Position numbers and translations under genes: made by a program
In this document: one piece after another, positions 13,525 to 21,731 of the stretch
Layout of the letters: each line of letters starts with the position of its first letter
How positions within the stretch are numbered: the first letter of the stretch is position 1
The notes under the pieces: model-generated
The model's input: the letters and a program-made list of their open reading frames with translations, nothing else
The model's database searches: none
Told to the model about the DNA's origin: nothing
Origin: a candidate division WOR-3 bacterium
Lineage (GTDB): Bacteria; SDB-A
Direction of reading: 5' to 3'
Length of the DNA: 21,731 nucleotides
Assembly: GCA_016926475.1 (NCBI GenBank)
Contig: JAFGON010000019.1
Location: 1-21,731 of the forward strand

Positions 13525-15387
13525 ATGTTCACGAAATTAAAACAAATGAACGAAATAATGAAAGGACACCGCCTCCCTTTTTTTTCATCATTGATATGCA
13601 TGTCGCTTGCGTCTGCGTTTGCTTTTTTGACACCTTTAATTATAAGACACGTAATTGACTTCATACTCGGGGGAAGCGAAGCTCAAATCCCTTTTTTCTT
13701 GAAGAAAGTTTTCTTTTTTGACGGCAAAAGCCCTTTAAGCAAAAATCTCTATTTTGCGGGATTTCTGCTCGTCTTTTCGACTCTATTTCAGGGTATTTTC
13801 ACTCTGCTGAAGGGTGCTCTCTCATCACGCTCTTCGGAAGGAGCGATAAGAGATTTAAGGGAGAGGCTCTACAACCATATTCAGCATTTGCCCTATTCAT
13901 ACCACACCGGGGTGAAAACAGGCGACTTAATCCAGAGGTGTTCTTCCGATGTAGAGACTATTCGAAGATTCTATTCAGTTCAGTTCATCGAAATCGGGAG
14001 GGCTCTTGTAATGCTGTGCCTTGTCTTGCCCATCATGGTCAACCTCAACCGAGTCATGACTTTTTACTCGATGGCTATAATACCGGTTATTTTCGGTTTT
14101 GCCGTTTTTTTCTTTTTGAAAGTGAAAAAAGCCTTCAAAATATCGGACGAAGCAGAAGGGGCGCTTTCCGCTACGCTGCAGGAAAATTTAACCGGAATAA
14201 GAATCGTGAGAGCTTTCGCCAGACAGGATTTTGAAATAAGCAAGTTTGACAGAAAAAACCTCGAATTCAGGGATTTGACCTACAAACTGATACAACTCTT
14301 GTCATTCTACTGGTCCGCTTCAGATTTTCTGTGTATGGCTCAAATAGCATTGATAACTGTCATAGGATCTAAAATGGCGCTATCCCACGAGCTTTCTATT
14401 GGGACTCTCGTTGTTTTCGTGACCTACGAAGGCCTTCTCCTCTGGCCTATAAGGCAGATGGGAAGAATTATCACGGATATGGGAAAAACTTTCGTCTCTG
14501 TAGAAAGGGTGAATGAAATACTTGGGGTTAACACAGAATACCCTATATCCAGAGACAACAGGGTCATCCCGGACAAAGAACTTGCCTCTGATTTTGAAAT
14601 AAAAGGAGACATTGAACTCAAGGGAGTCTGGCACTATTTTCATGAATCCGAAGAACCGTCTCTTAAAAATGTGTCTATGAAAATCAGAAAAGGTCAGACC
14701 GTAGCGCTTATGGGTCCTACCGGTTCCGGGAAGACATCTCTTGTCAGCCTTCTTCCGAGGCTGCACGAATACTCAAGCGGATCCATACTCGTAGACGGAA
14801 GAGAACTGAAAACGATTGACTATCACCACATTCGCAAAAACATCGGAATCGTTCTACAGGAACCTTTTTTGTTCTCAAAAACAATCAAAGAAAATTTGAA
14901 AATGGGAAAGAAAAAATCATCAGAAGAGGAATTGCGCAACGCTTCCGAACTTTCCGCTGTCCACGACGTGATTATGTCGTTCGAAAAGGGATATGAAACA
15001 ATTGTAGGAGAAAGAGGAGTCACGCTTTCTGGCGGACAAAAACAGAGAATAGCCATCTCGAGGACACTGCTAGGCGATCCTCCCGTTCTGATTTTTGACG
15101 ACTCTTTCAGCTCTCTTGATTCAGAGACGGACCAGAAGATCAGAGCCGCTCTCAAAAGCAGAAAAGGCAGGAGGACAACCATCATAATATCCCACAGGAT
15201 ATCCTCCATTTCTGGAGCGGACAAAATTTTCGTTCTTGAAAACGGCGAAATCAAACAAGAGGGGACGCACGAGGAATTAATCGAAGAGCAAGGGCTCTAT
15301 AAAAGAGTGTGGGATATTCAGTCTCAATTCGAAAAAGACGTCACACTCAAAACGCCTTCCAAAGAGAAGGAGGTGGCATATGAATGA
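13525..15387 (+). CDS. ABC exporter half-transporter, subunit with degenerate catalytic site
   Basis: A 620-residue fusion of a six-helix exporter domain (about 1-330) and a nucleotide-binding domain. Visible NBD motifs are Walker A GPTGSGKT (397-404), Q-loop VLQEPF (443-448), signature LSGGQ (501-505), Walker B LIFDD (522-526) and the switch His557 in ISHR. The residue after Walker B, normally a catalytic Glu, is Asp526 (FDDSFSSLD). That is the mark of the degenerate-site partner in heterodimeric exporters such as TM287/288 or BmrC/D types. The second subunit follows with an 8-base overlap and its own strong ribosome binding site. Substrate could be a lipid, peptide or drug. It is related to MsbA, but the paired arrangement argues against a simple MsbA homodimer. 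Confidence 0.93.
   Translation: MFTKLKQMNEIMKGHRLPFFSSLICMSLASAFAFLTPLIIRHVIDFILGGSEAQIPFFLKKVFFFDGKSPLSKNLYFAGFLLVFSTLFQGIFTLLKGALSSRSSEGAIRDLRERLYNHIQHLPYSYHTGVKTGDLIQRCSSDVETIRRFYSVQFIEIGRALVMLCLVLPIMVNLNRVMTFYSMAIIPVIFGFAVFFFLKVKKAFKISDEAEGALSATLQENLTGIRIVRAFARQDFEISKFDRKNLEFRDLTYKLIQLLSFYWSASDFLCMAQIALITVIGSKMALSHELSIGTLVVFVTYEGLLLWPIRQMGRIITDMGKTFVSVERVNEILGVNTEYPISRDNRVIPDKELASDFEIKGDIELKGVWHYFHESEEPSLKNVSMKIRKGQTVALMGPTGSGKTSLVSLLPRLHEYSSGSILVDGRELKTIDYHHIRKNIGIVLQEPFLFSKTIKENLKMGKKKSSEEELRNASELSAVHDVIMSFEKGYETIVGERGVTLSGGQKQRIAISRTLLGDPPVLIFDDSFSSLDSETDQKIRAALKSRKGRRTTIIISHRISSISGADKIFVLENGEIKQEGTHEELIEEQGLYKRVWDIQSQFEKDVTLKTPSKEKEVAYE
15367..15373 (+). promoter_or_regulatory. Strong ribosome binding site for the second ABC subunit
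   Basis: AAGGAGG lies six bases before the ATG at 15380, inside the coding end of the first subunit. This should balance synthesis of the two partners. Confidence 0.75.
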
Positions 15388-17200
15388 ATATTATTTCCAA
15401 GAAGAAGAATTCACAAAAGGCCTGAGTCCCGCCCTCTGGAAGAAGATACTTGCATTTGCCAGACCATACGCAAAATTCGTGGCTCTTCTCTTCGTAGTGA
15501 TGATATCCGTAGCCGTCATCGACGCCGCGTTTCCCTTGATGACCAAGTACGCGATAGACAAACTGGTGATTGAGAAGGACCACGCTTTCTTGGCGCCTTT
15601 TGTAATGACCTATGTTTTTCTGGTGATCTTTCAGAGCGTCAACGTATTTCTGCTGATTTCTGTCGCAGGGAAAATTGACATGTGGATGTGTTACGACATC
15701 AGAAAAAGCGCTTTTGAAAAGATTCAGACACTTTCATTTTCGTATTTCGACAAAACTCCCGTGGGTTGGATTATAGCGAGAATGACTTCGGATATTGAAA
15801 GAATAGCCGACACTTTCGCCTGGGGTTTTGTCGATCTCATCTGGGGCTTTACAATGATGTCGGCAATAAGCATTATAATGCTCTTCTTGAACTGGAAAAT
15901 CGCTCTTTTCGTTTTCGTCACAATACCCGCTCTCGTTATTATCAGTTTGAAATTTCAAAGATTGATACTTAAAAGCTACAGATCGGTAAGAAAAACAAAT
16001 TCTCGGATTACAGGAGCATACAACGAAGGCATAACAGGCGCCAAGACGACAAAAACTCTCGTGAGAGAATCGGAAAACCTGGAAGAATTCCGCTTTTTGA
16101 CAAAAAAGATGTTCAGAGCTTCATTTTCGGCGGCTCTTCGTTCGTCTTTGTACCTTCCTCTCGTCCTTCTGATTTCGAGCGTTGGAACCGCCATAGCGGT
16201 AATATACGGAGGGAAATCCGTCACTGTTGGATTGATAACATACGGAACGTTAGTAGCATTCATTTCATATTCGATAAGGTTTTTCGAACCTGTACAGGAT
16301 CTGGCGAGAATTTTTTCTGAGTTTCAGAACGCTCAGGCGTCTGCGGAAAGAGTGTTTTCACTTCTCGGCGTCAAACCTGAAATTTTCGATACACAGGAAG
16401 TCCTCCTCAAAGAAGCCTCGACCTCTGGGAATTCTGATTCCGTTGAAGGCGATATCAGGTTTCAAGATGTTAGTTTCGGTTACGGGCCGGGATCCTGGGT
16501 TCTGGAAAATTTCAACTTTCATGTAAAAAAGGGCGAAAGCGTCGCTCTGGTAGGAGAAACAGGGTCTGGAAAGACGACCATTGCCAGTCTTGTCTGCAGG
16601 TTTTACGAACCCATTTCAGGTAAAATCCTGATTGACGGAAAGGACTACAAGGAAATGTCTCTGCACAAGCTTCAGTCGAGCATAGGTATCATGCTTCAGA
16701 CTCCGCATCTTTTCAGCGGGACAATATCTAATAACATCAGATACGGCAAGCTAAACGCCGAGGATGATGAGGTGATAAGAGCCGCTGAAGCTGTCTTTGC
16801 CGACAAATTCATACTGAAAATGGATAAAGGCTTCGAATCGGAAGTCGGTGAAGGCGGAGGTTTTCTATCTGTAGGACAGAAACAACTCATATCGCTTGCC
16901 AGAGCGGTGCTGAGCGATCCCAAAATACTCATTCTCGATGAAGCGACGTCATCCGTCGACACTGAAACCGAAAAATTGATACAGATAGGCATCAAAAAAC
17001 TCATGAAAGGCAGAACGAGTATTGTAATCGCCCATAGACTCTCAACCATTACATCAGTCGACAGAATTATTCTGTTGGATCACGGGAAAATAACCGAGCA
17101 AGGATCCCACAAAGAGTTGATAAAAAAAGGCGGAAGGTATTTCAAGTTGTACAAAAACCAATTTATCCACGAAAAGGAAATTGAATACCTGGGCGCGTAA
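15380..17200 (+). CDS. ABC exporter half-transporter, partner with canonical Walker B glutamate
   Basis: A 606-residue exporter subunit with an N-terminal six-helix domain (about 25-325) and a C-terminal nucleotide-binding domain. Walker A is GETGSGKT (392-399), the Q-loop is MLQTPHLF (438-445), Walker B is LILDE with catalytic Glu521, and the switch His552 is in AHRLST. The signature is LSVGQ (496-500) in place of LSGGQ. The altered signature together with the partner's Asp-type Walker B would form the degenerate ATP site. This subunit's Glu521 faces the partner's intact LSGGQ to form the hydrolysing site. The gene overlaps the first subunit by 8 bases and ends just before a strong terminator, so the operon has these two genes only. 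Confidence 0.94.
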   Translation: MNEYYFQEEEFTKGLSPALWKKILAFARPYAKFVALLFVVMISVAVIDAAFPLMTKYAIDKLVIEKDHAFLAPFVMTYVFLVIFQSVNVFLLISVAGKIDMWMCYDIRKSAFEKIQTLSFSYFDKTPVGWIIARMTSDIERIADTFAWGFVDLIWGFTMMSAISIIMLFLNWKIALFVFVTIPALVIISLKFQRLILKSYRSVRKTNSRITGAYNEGITGAKTTKTLVRESENLEEFRFLTKKMFRASFSAALRSSLYLPLVLLISSVGTAIAVIYGGKSVTVGLITYGTLVAFISYSIRFFEPVQDLARIFSEFQNAQASAERVFSLLGVKPEIFDTQEVLLKEASTSGNSDSVEGDIRFQDVSFGYGPGSWVLENFNFHVKKGESVALVGETGSGKTTIASLVCRFYEPISGKILIDGKDYKEMSLHKLQSSIGIMLQTPHLFSGTISNNIRYGKLNAEDDEVIRAAEAVFADKFILKMDKGFESEVGEGGGFLSVGQKQLISLARAVLSDPKILILDEATSSVDTETEKLIQIGIKKLMKGRTSIVIAHRLSTITSVDRIILLDHGKITEQGSHKELIKKGGRYFKLYKNQFIHEKEIEYLGA

Positions 17201-17206
17201 AATTTT

Positions 17207-17240
17207 CCGACCGCTTCATCCAGAAGCGGTCGGGCTTTCA
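17207..17240. terminator. Strong hairpin terminator, probably bidirectional
   Basis: Perfect 11-bp stem CCGACCGCTTC / GAAGCGGTCGG (17207-17217 and 17223-17233) with a 5-base loop. It is followed on the plus strand by GCTTTCATTATT. AAAATTTT precedes it, which gives a short T run to the opposite strand. It sits between the convergent ABC operon and the minus-strand secreted-protein gene, so it can end both. Confidence 0.88.
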
Positions 17241-17243
17241 TTA

Positions 17244-17714
17244 TTAAAGAGGTGTAATGCTCTCTATGAATTCTTCGACTTCATCTTCGTGTAATTCGAT
17301 TTCTTCTTCGTCGGCAAAACCCAGCATTATGAGTCCCTTTTCATCGCACAATTCAAATATGAAATAAGCCACGAGTATTTCACCGCCAGATACAGATCCT
17401 TCTCCGTACAAAGCTCTCATTCCGTTTAGGGTCTCCTCTTCAGGTTCATCCAAATCGATTTCTCCTATTGATGCTTCTAAGTCTAAAATCATATCATCGA
17501 AATCTTCGACAAATGTCTCCTTGGTCGTCGGAGAAAATAATATGAACAGAATTTCGTCAGAGGTCCAGACCCACAGATCTTCACCTGCGTATTCTGCTTT
17601 CCAGTTGTCGAAGAGGTAAAAAGAAACGCCTAATTCTGGATATTCAACAACCTCGGCGGAGGAAAACGACGCGGTAAAAACCAAGATCAAAAAAGATAAA
17701 ACAGCGTGCTTCAT
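17244..17714 (-). CDS. Secreted acidic protein of unknown function
   Basis: I do not recognise the family with certainty. The 156-residue product starts with a classical signal peptide: Lys2, a hydrophobic core AVLSFLILVFTASF, and a likely cleavage after SSA at residue 20. No lipobox Cys follows, so a periplasmic or exported soluble protein is expected. The mature part is strongly acidic, with clusters such as EDFDDMILDLEA and EIELHEDEVEEF. Its opening, YPELGVSFYLFDNWKAE, weakly resembles the start of DUF1795/PsbP-like domains, which is only a hint. An in-frame ATG exists 33 bases earlier. The chosen start has AAAGGAG five bases before it and puts the signal peptide at the N-terminus. Last gene of the kinase operon. 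Confidence 0.75.
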   Translation of the reverse strand: MKHAVLSFLILVFTASFSSAEVVEYPELGVSFYLFDNWKAEYAGEDLWVWTSDEILFILFSPTTKETFVEDFDDMILDLEASIGEIDLDEPEEETLNGMRALYGEGSVSGGEILVAYFIFELCDEKGLIMLGFADEEEIELHEDEVEEFIESITPL

Positions 17715-17719
17715 CTCAA

Positions 17720-17726
17720 CTCCTTT
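17720..17726 (-). promoter_or_regulatory. Ribosome binding site deciding the secreted-protein start
   Basis: AAAGGAG on the minus strand, five bases before the ATG at 17714. It supports the shorter product that begins with a signal peptide. Confidence 0.7.
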
Positions 17727-17743
17727 AAATTTAAGGTCAAAAT

Positions 17744-18205
17744 TCACGACGATATCAAAATCAATTCACAAGATGATTTGGAAAACAAATCCGTTAGAAC
17801 GTAAAAAACCCTGTCGAGTCTTTTTTGCTCGTCGGATTTGATTTCTACCTCGAAGCAAGGCTCAAAATAGTCTGAATTTGAACGGGCAGTCACAATCAAA
17901 TCGGGAACCAAAAACAAATGGATTATCCTTTTATCCGGATTTTTTGAACAGTAATTTGCCACGGCGCTGTAAGAGCCGTCTTTGATGAAACAAAATTTAA
18001 AAAATTGCCCTTCGACTGTCTCTCCCATTGGAAGATGAGATTCTTCGGCAAATCTTCCAAGCGCTTTTTGAAACAATTCTTCAATTTTTTCGATTCCGTT
18101 GGGATTTGAAAAAATCAGCTTTTCGTAACACTTGGTGTTTAAACCAACACATTCATCTATATGTTTTTTAATTTTATTTTCCGTTGTTTTCATATCATCC
18201 GGCAA
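17744..18205 (-). CDS. Hypothetical cytoplasmic protein
   Basis: Not recognised. The 153-residue product has no signal peptide or membrane segment. An N-terminal half rich in Lys and Glu (likely helical, about 1-55) is followed by a mixed part with probable beta strands: FFKFCFIKDG, RIIHLFLVPDLIVTA and CFEVEIKSD. The end, RVFYVLTDLFSKSSCELILISS, looks like a helix and strand. Five cysteines are scattered without a metal-binding pattern. The likely start is TTG at 18205, which has GGGAGG six bases before it (18212-18217). An in-frame ATG four codons later is the alternative. It lies 16 bases after the aldo/keto reductase gene and 29 bases before the secreted-protein start, so it belongs to the same operon. 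Confidence 0.7.
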   Translation of the reverse strand: MPDDMKTTENKIKKHIDECVGLNTKCYEKLIFSNPNGIEKIEELFQKALGRFAEESHLPMGETVEGQFFKFCFIKDGSYSAVANYCSKNPDKRIIHLFLVPDLIVTARSNSDYFEPCFEVEIKSDEQKRLDRVFYVLTDLFSKSSCELILISS

Positions 18206-18221
18206 AAAATACCTCCCGCGA

Positions 18222-19346
18222 TCAGAAATCTACAACCTCGCGGAATCTATCGAGAAGATTTCTGATATCAAGTTTCTGCGGACATTTGCTTTCACACACG
18301 CCGCATTTGACGCATTGACCTGCTTTCGAGTTATCAGGCATAAAACGATACCTTATCTTTGTGTTTTGCCTGTTTCTATACATCAAAAAATCCGTGAAGA
18401 GAGATAAATTGGCCGGTATGTCGACCCCAGACGGGCAAGGCATGCAGTAAGAACAGCCACTGCAGTCGAATTCTTTCAAAGCATGGTAAGCCCTTTTTAC
18501 TTCCTCGAAAACACCGAGTTCTTCATCTGTCAAAGCAAAGGATTTTGAAATCTCCGCTGCCTGTGAATTCTCCCTGACTTGATCGACCGTGTTCATGCCG
18601 CTCAGCACTATGGAGACTTCTTTTTTGTTCCAGAGCCACAAAAGGCCCCATTGCGCGGGTGATTTCCCGGATTGGGACCAAAATTTTTGGACCTCCGGCG
18701 GCTGAACCGCCAAATTGCCTCCCAGAAGTGGCTCCATAACGATTACGGGTATTTTTTTTGAACCCGCGAGTTTTAAACCCCTTGTCCCTGCCTGAAAACT
18801 TTCATTCATGTAGTTGTACTGTATTTGACAAAAATCCCATTCGTCGTGACTGAATATAATTTCTTCAAAAACATTGTATTCATCATGAAATGAAAATCCA
18901 AGAGAACCGATAATTCCCTGGGCTTTGGCTTCAAGCGCTTTTTCTATCAAGGTAAATTTTTGAACCTTTTCCCATGTAGAAGATGAAAGGGCGTGCAGCA
19001 GATAGAAATCGATATAACCTGTCTGAAGTTTTTGCAGTTGTTCGCCTAAAAGCCTGTCAAAATCATCTGTCTTTTCTACTTTCCAAACAGGGAGTTTTGT
19101 CGCTAAATATATTTTTTTTCTTTGTTCACCCCTGAAAAATTCACCTAAAAAAATCTCGCTTTTACCTCCATGATAAGGATAAGCGGTGTCAAAGTAATTT
19201 ATTCCGGAATCGAGTGCTTGCGTAAGAACCTTCTCGGCTTCGAGATAATCGATATTATCAATTGAACCCTTAAAAGGAAGCCTCATGCAGCCCATTCCGA
19301 GAACAGAAACCATCTTTTCCGAGCCGCAAAATTCGACTTTTCTCAA
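18222..19346 (-). CDS. Aldo/keto reductase with C-terminal iron-sulfur domain (COG1453-like)
   Basis: The 374-residue product has an aldo/keto reductase barrel (about 1-270) and a ferredoxin-like tail. The catalytic tetrad is visible as Asp53 and Tyr58 in FDTAYPYHGGKSE, Lys84 in LATKLP and His118 in FYLLHAL. LGMGCMRLP near the N-terminus is typical of this subgroup. The tail carries two cysteine sets, CSGCSYCMPCP (295, 298, 301, 304) and CVKCGVCESKCP (345, 348, 351, 355), able to hold [4Fe-4S] clusters. Such proteins are NAD(P)H- or ferredoxin-linked oxidoreductases of unknown substrate. The start codon is TTG with AAGGA just before it and overlaps the kinase stop (TTGA), so translation is coupled to the sensor kinase upstream. 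Confidence 0.9.
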   Translation of the reverse strand: MRKVEFCGSEKMVSVLGMGCMRLPFKGSIDNIDYLEAEKVLTQALDSGINYFDTAYPYHGGKSEIFLGEFFRGEQRKKIYLATKLPVWKVEKTDDFDRLLGEQLQKLQTGYIDFYLLHALSSSTWEKVQKFTLIEKALEAKAQGIIGSLGFSFHDEYNVFEEIIFSHDEWDFCQIQYNYMNESFQAGTRGLKLAGSKKIPVIVMEPLLGGNLAVQPPEVQKFWSQSGKSPAQWGLLWLWNKKEVSIVLSGMNTVDQVRENSQAAEISKSFALTDEELGVFEEVKRAYHALKEFDCSGCSYCMPCPSGVDIPANLSLFTDFLMYRNRQNTKIRYRFMPDNSKAGQCVKCGVCESKCPQKLDIRNLLDRFREVVDF

Positions 19347-21731
19347 TTTTTCCTTCCCTGGGTTAATTCTGCGAGTTTGTTTTTGAGCGTCTTTATGTTG
19401 TAAGGTTTTTGTATGAAACCGTTCACTTCAATTTCATGAAATTCTTTCGACATGTCTTCTTCGCTGTACCCGCTTGAAATCACAACTCTGGCGTCTTTTT
19501 TTATCTCCCTGATTCTGAGCAGGCATTCCTTCCCGTCCATTTTCGGCATCGACAGATCTAAAATCACGACCGCTATCGAATCAGGATCAGAAGAGAATAC
19601 TTCTATTCCTTTTAAACCATCTTCAGCCGTCAAAACTCTGTAGCCGATTGAACTCAACATTTTTTCACAGATGTTTCTAACCATTTTTTCGTCTTCTATC
19701 AGCAATACGGTTTTTTTTTCAGAATGGATTTTTTTTTCGGTTTTTTCATCATTCTCTTTCTTGATAACAGGCAGAAAAACCTTGAAGACCGATCCTTTTC
19801 CCGGTTCCGAAACCACTTTAATAAAACCTTTATGCGCTTTGACTATTCCGAGAACCGCCGCCAGTCCAAGCCCTCTTCCGACGAATTTCGTTGAAAAAAA
19901 CGGGTCGAAAATCTTTGAAAGGGTATCCCTGTCCATCCCTGAACCGCTGTCGGAGACTTCTATTGAAATGTAGCTAACACTTTCGTTAATTTCTCCCAAA
20001 ATTTCGTTTTTGCCGTCTGCGACAATTTTTGGATAAACTTTTGTCCGTATGATAATCAATCCATTTCTGCCTTCGAGGGATTCAAAAGCGTTGGTTATAA
20101 GGTTGCCGACCATCTGCCTTAATTTAATTATGTCGCCCCTGATAAATGGTATCCCTTTTTCAAGGTCGTATTTTAACGTCACGTTTTTTGGAACCGAATG
20201 CCCGATAATCTGGTTCGATTCCTCTATCAATAGGTTTACATCCGCATACTGAGTTTCGAGTATTCCTTTACCGGAATATGACAGAAGTTTTTTTGTCAGT
20301 TCCGAAGCGCTTTTTGAAGCTTGCAGAATTTCCAGGATATGTGATTTAACGTCTGGTGAATTCTTCAGTTTAGCCGACAGGAGGTCGGCATTACCCATTA
20401 TACCCATTAAAAGATTGTTGAAATCGTGAGCGACTCCGCCTGCGAGAATTCCAAGACTTTCAAGTTTTTGGGATTTGATTATCTCCCTTTCCATTTTTTC
20501 TTTGGTTTCTTTGTCTTTTACTTGCTGGGTGACGTCGAAAATAACCTCCAGGACCTGAAATCCTTCGGTGTTTTCATCGTTGACTGCAAATGTTCTATGA
20601 TCGAACCATCTGTTGACCTTCGGGTCGAAATTCACCTGAATCTGGTTTAAACCCGTCAGAAAAGTTTTTACTACGGGACAATTGTCGCACGTCGAAGATC
20701 TTTTCGCGAAGTGCTCATAACAAATTCTGCCCACTGGATCTCCGTAGGGGAATATTTTTTTTATATATTCGTTGATCCAGAGGACATTCATGCTCTTGTC
20801 GTAAATTATGATACCTATCTCAAGAGAAGACAAAATCTTATCCATGAGCTCTTTTTCTTGTCTGCTCTTCTCTTGGGAAATCATTTTCTCGGTAATATCC
20901 CTCTGTATGCTCCAAATATCGTAAATTTTCTGATCTTTTATTTTGCCTATTATACTGTTGCTGAACACTTTGTTCTTCCCGTACCTGTCCTTTTCGTACG
21001 TCGTGACGTCTGACATTCTATAGCCTGATTCGATAAGTCTATGAACCATCTCATTGTTCTCGGGAATATCCAGTGGCAAAAACTCTTTCGCTTTTCTCCC
21101 TATCAATTCAGAAGAATTCTCAAAACCGTACATTTTGGCGTAAGCTTCATTGCACTCAGCAAGAAAAGCATTTTCATAAAATAACTCGATTTGTCTTTCA
21201 GGAGTCAGGTCGATGGAAACGCCGAATTTTATTTCAAACCTCATGATGCCGTCGCTTGTCTCGTGAAAGAGAAACCTGTATTTTTCTTCGCTCTCGGATA
21301 GAGATTTGTTGACCGAGACATAATCAGTGACATTTCTAACCGTCGACAAAACTTTGTTTTTCGACAAATAAATCAGAGTTGCCACGAAGTACCTTTCTTC
21401 GCCTTCGATATTCAGCGAATACTCCATCCGATTGTTCTTTTTTGTTTTGAGTGTGTCCCTTATAAGATTCAAAGCCTCTTCAGCGATGTCTTTTTGAAAA
21501 ATATCTTTTATGTTTTTCCCGACTATTGTATCCATCGGCAACAAAATGTCTTCGGATCTCTTTGAAATCACTTCTCTATAAAATCCCTGCTCGTCAAAAG
21601 TGAAAATCAAATCCGGCAGATTTTTGAAAACCGTCTCGTATGTCAGCAATTCTTCGTTGAGATCTTTTTCTTTTTTTCTCAGTGAAAGATTTCTCTTATA
21701 AAAATCGACCATGTAGAGCACTCCGAGAAAA
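19343..21731 (-). CDS. Hybrid sensor histidine kinase with three PAS domains and a receiver (5' end outside window)
   Basis: At least 795 residues. The frame is open through the right edge, and the residues before the GTG at 21721 (FLG, then VLYMVDFYKR) look like the end of a membrane helix, so the true start lies outside. Numbering from that GTG, PAS domains lie at about 28-135, 145-282 and 290-402. The third has CYEHF...CDNCPV (Cys334, 345, 348), seen in many PAS sensors. The dimerisation domain holds VAHDFNNLL with phospho-acceptor His432. The ATPase domain has Asn540 and Asn544, DSGSGM (591-596) and GRGLGL (615-620). The receiver has EDE (676-678), Asp722 in LDLSMP and Lys772 in KPY. No output domain follows the receiver, so phosphate would pass to a separate partner. 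The signal is unknown. Confidence 0.92.
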   Translation of the reverse strand, partial: FLGVLYMVDFYKRNLSLRKKEKDLNEELLTYETVFKNLPDLIFTFDEQGFYREVISKRSEDILLPMDTIVGKNIKDIFQKDIAEEALNLIRDTLKTKKNNRMEYSLNIEGEERYFVATLIYLSKNKVLSTVRNVTDYVSVNKSLSESEEKYRFLFHETSDGIMRFEIKFGVSIDLTPERQIELFYENAFLAECNEAYAKMYGFENSSELIGRKAKEFLPLDIPENNEMVHRLIESGYRMSDVTTYEKDRYGKNKVFSNSIIGKIKDQKIYDIWSIQRDITEKMISQEKSRQEKELMDKILSSLEIGIIIYDKSMNVLWINEYIKKIFPYGDPVGRICYEHFAKRSSTCDNCPVVKTFLTGLNQIQVNFDPKVNRWFDHRTFAVNDENTEGFQVLEVIFDVTQQVKDKETKEKMEREIIKSQKLESLGILAGGVAHDFNNLLMGIMGNADLLSAKLKNSPDVKSHILEILQASKSASELTKKLLSYSGKGILETQYADVNLLIEESNQIIGHSVPKNVTLKYDLEKGIPFIRGDIIKLRQMVGNLITNAFESLEGRNGLIIIRTKVYPKIVADGKNEILGEINESVSYISIEVSDSGSGMDRDTLSKIFDPFFSTKFVGRGLGLAAVLGIVKAHKGFIKVVSEPGKGSVFKVFLPVIKKENDEKTEKKIHSEKKTVLLIEDEKMVRNICEKMLSSIGYRVLTAEDGLKGIEVFSSDPDSIAVVILDLSMPKMDGKECLLRIREIKKDARVVISSGYSEEDMSKEFHEIEVNGFIQKPYNIKTLKNKLAELTQGRKN

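Noticed and set aside
14823-15254. Open frame of 143 codons on the minus strand within the first ABC subunit
   Set aside because: It is antisense to the conserved nucleotide-binding domain and shows no family signature.
1-21731. CRISPR arrays, insertion sequences, prophage genes, rRNA or tRNA genes
   Set aside because: No regularly spaced direct repeats, transposase or integrase motifs, phage structural genes or RNA gene signatures were seen on reading the window.

Overview
The window looks like a chromosomal segment of an uncultured, moderately AT-rich, diderm bacterium. The bacterial character rests on an LpxL/HtrB-type acyltransferase, SurE with PCM, a multi-PAS hybrid histidine kinase, a GAF-GGDEF protein, YacP, AIM24 and YgiQ family proteins, Shine-Dalgarno motifs, and GTG and TTG starts. 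The surprise is at the left edge. The genes for the archaeal-type Glu-tRNA(Gln) amidotransferase GatDE (end of gatE, complete gatD) lie directly in front of a folC-like gene. The phylum cannot be fixed from this sequence; an FCB-like or other candidate phylum is a guess.

Layout. (1) 1-3663, plus strand: gatE (cut by the window edge), gatD and folC-like, a tight operon. (2) 3670-5097, minus: pseudo-receiver/GAF/GGDEF diguanylate cyclase, convergent with folC. (3) 5169-8000, plus: YacP/NYN nuclease-like protein, AIM24-family protein and YgiQ radical SAM protein, all overlapping. (4) 7977-11610, minus: a six-gene compact operon read as acyltransferase, GT2 glycosyltransferase, surE, pcm, small membrane protein, VOC-fold protein. 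(5) 11686-13095, plus: an MFS transporter divergent from operon 4. (6) 13096-13524: about 430 bp with no gene but rich in inverted repeats, including a pseudoknot-like pair of crossing stems. (7) 13525-17200, plus: a two-gene heterodimeric ABC exporter ending at a strong hairpin terminator. (8) 17244-21731, minus: hybrid histidine kinase (cut by the right edge), iron-sulfur aldo/keto reductase, an unrecognised protein and a secreted acidic protein.

How the genes fit together. Segment 1 makes Gln-tRNA(Gln) by transamidation and adds folate or polyglutamate metabolism. Segment 4 combines cell-envelope lipid or glycan work (acyltransferase, glycosyltransferase) with damage and stress functions (SurE nucleotidase, isoaspartyl repair). 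Segments 5 and 7 are exporters. Segments 2 and 8 are signalling, with segment 8 translationally coupling a sensor kinase to a redox enzyme. I see no insertion sequence, prophage, CRISPR array, tRNA or rRNA. Most of the window is ordinary housekeeping and accessory content. The points most worth a second look are GatDE in a bacterial setting and the structured gene-free stretch before the ABC exporter.
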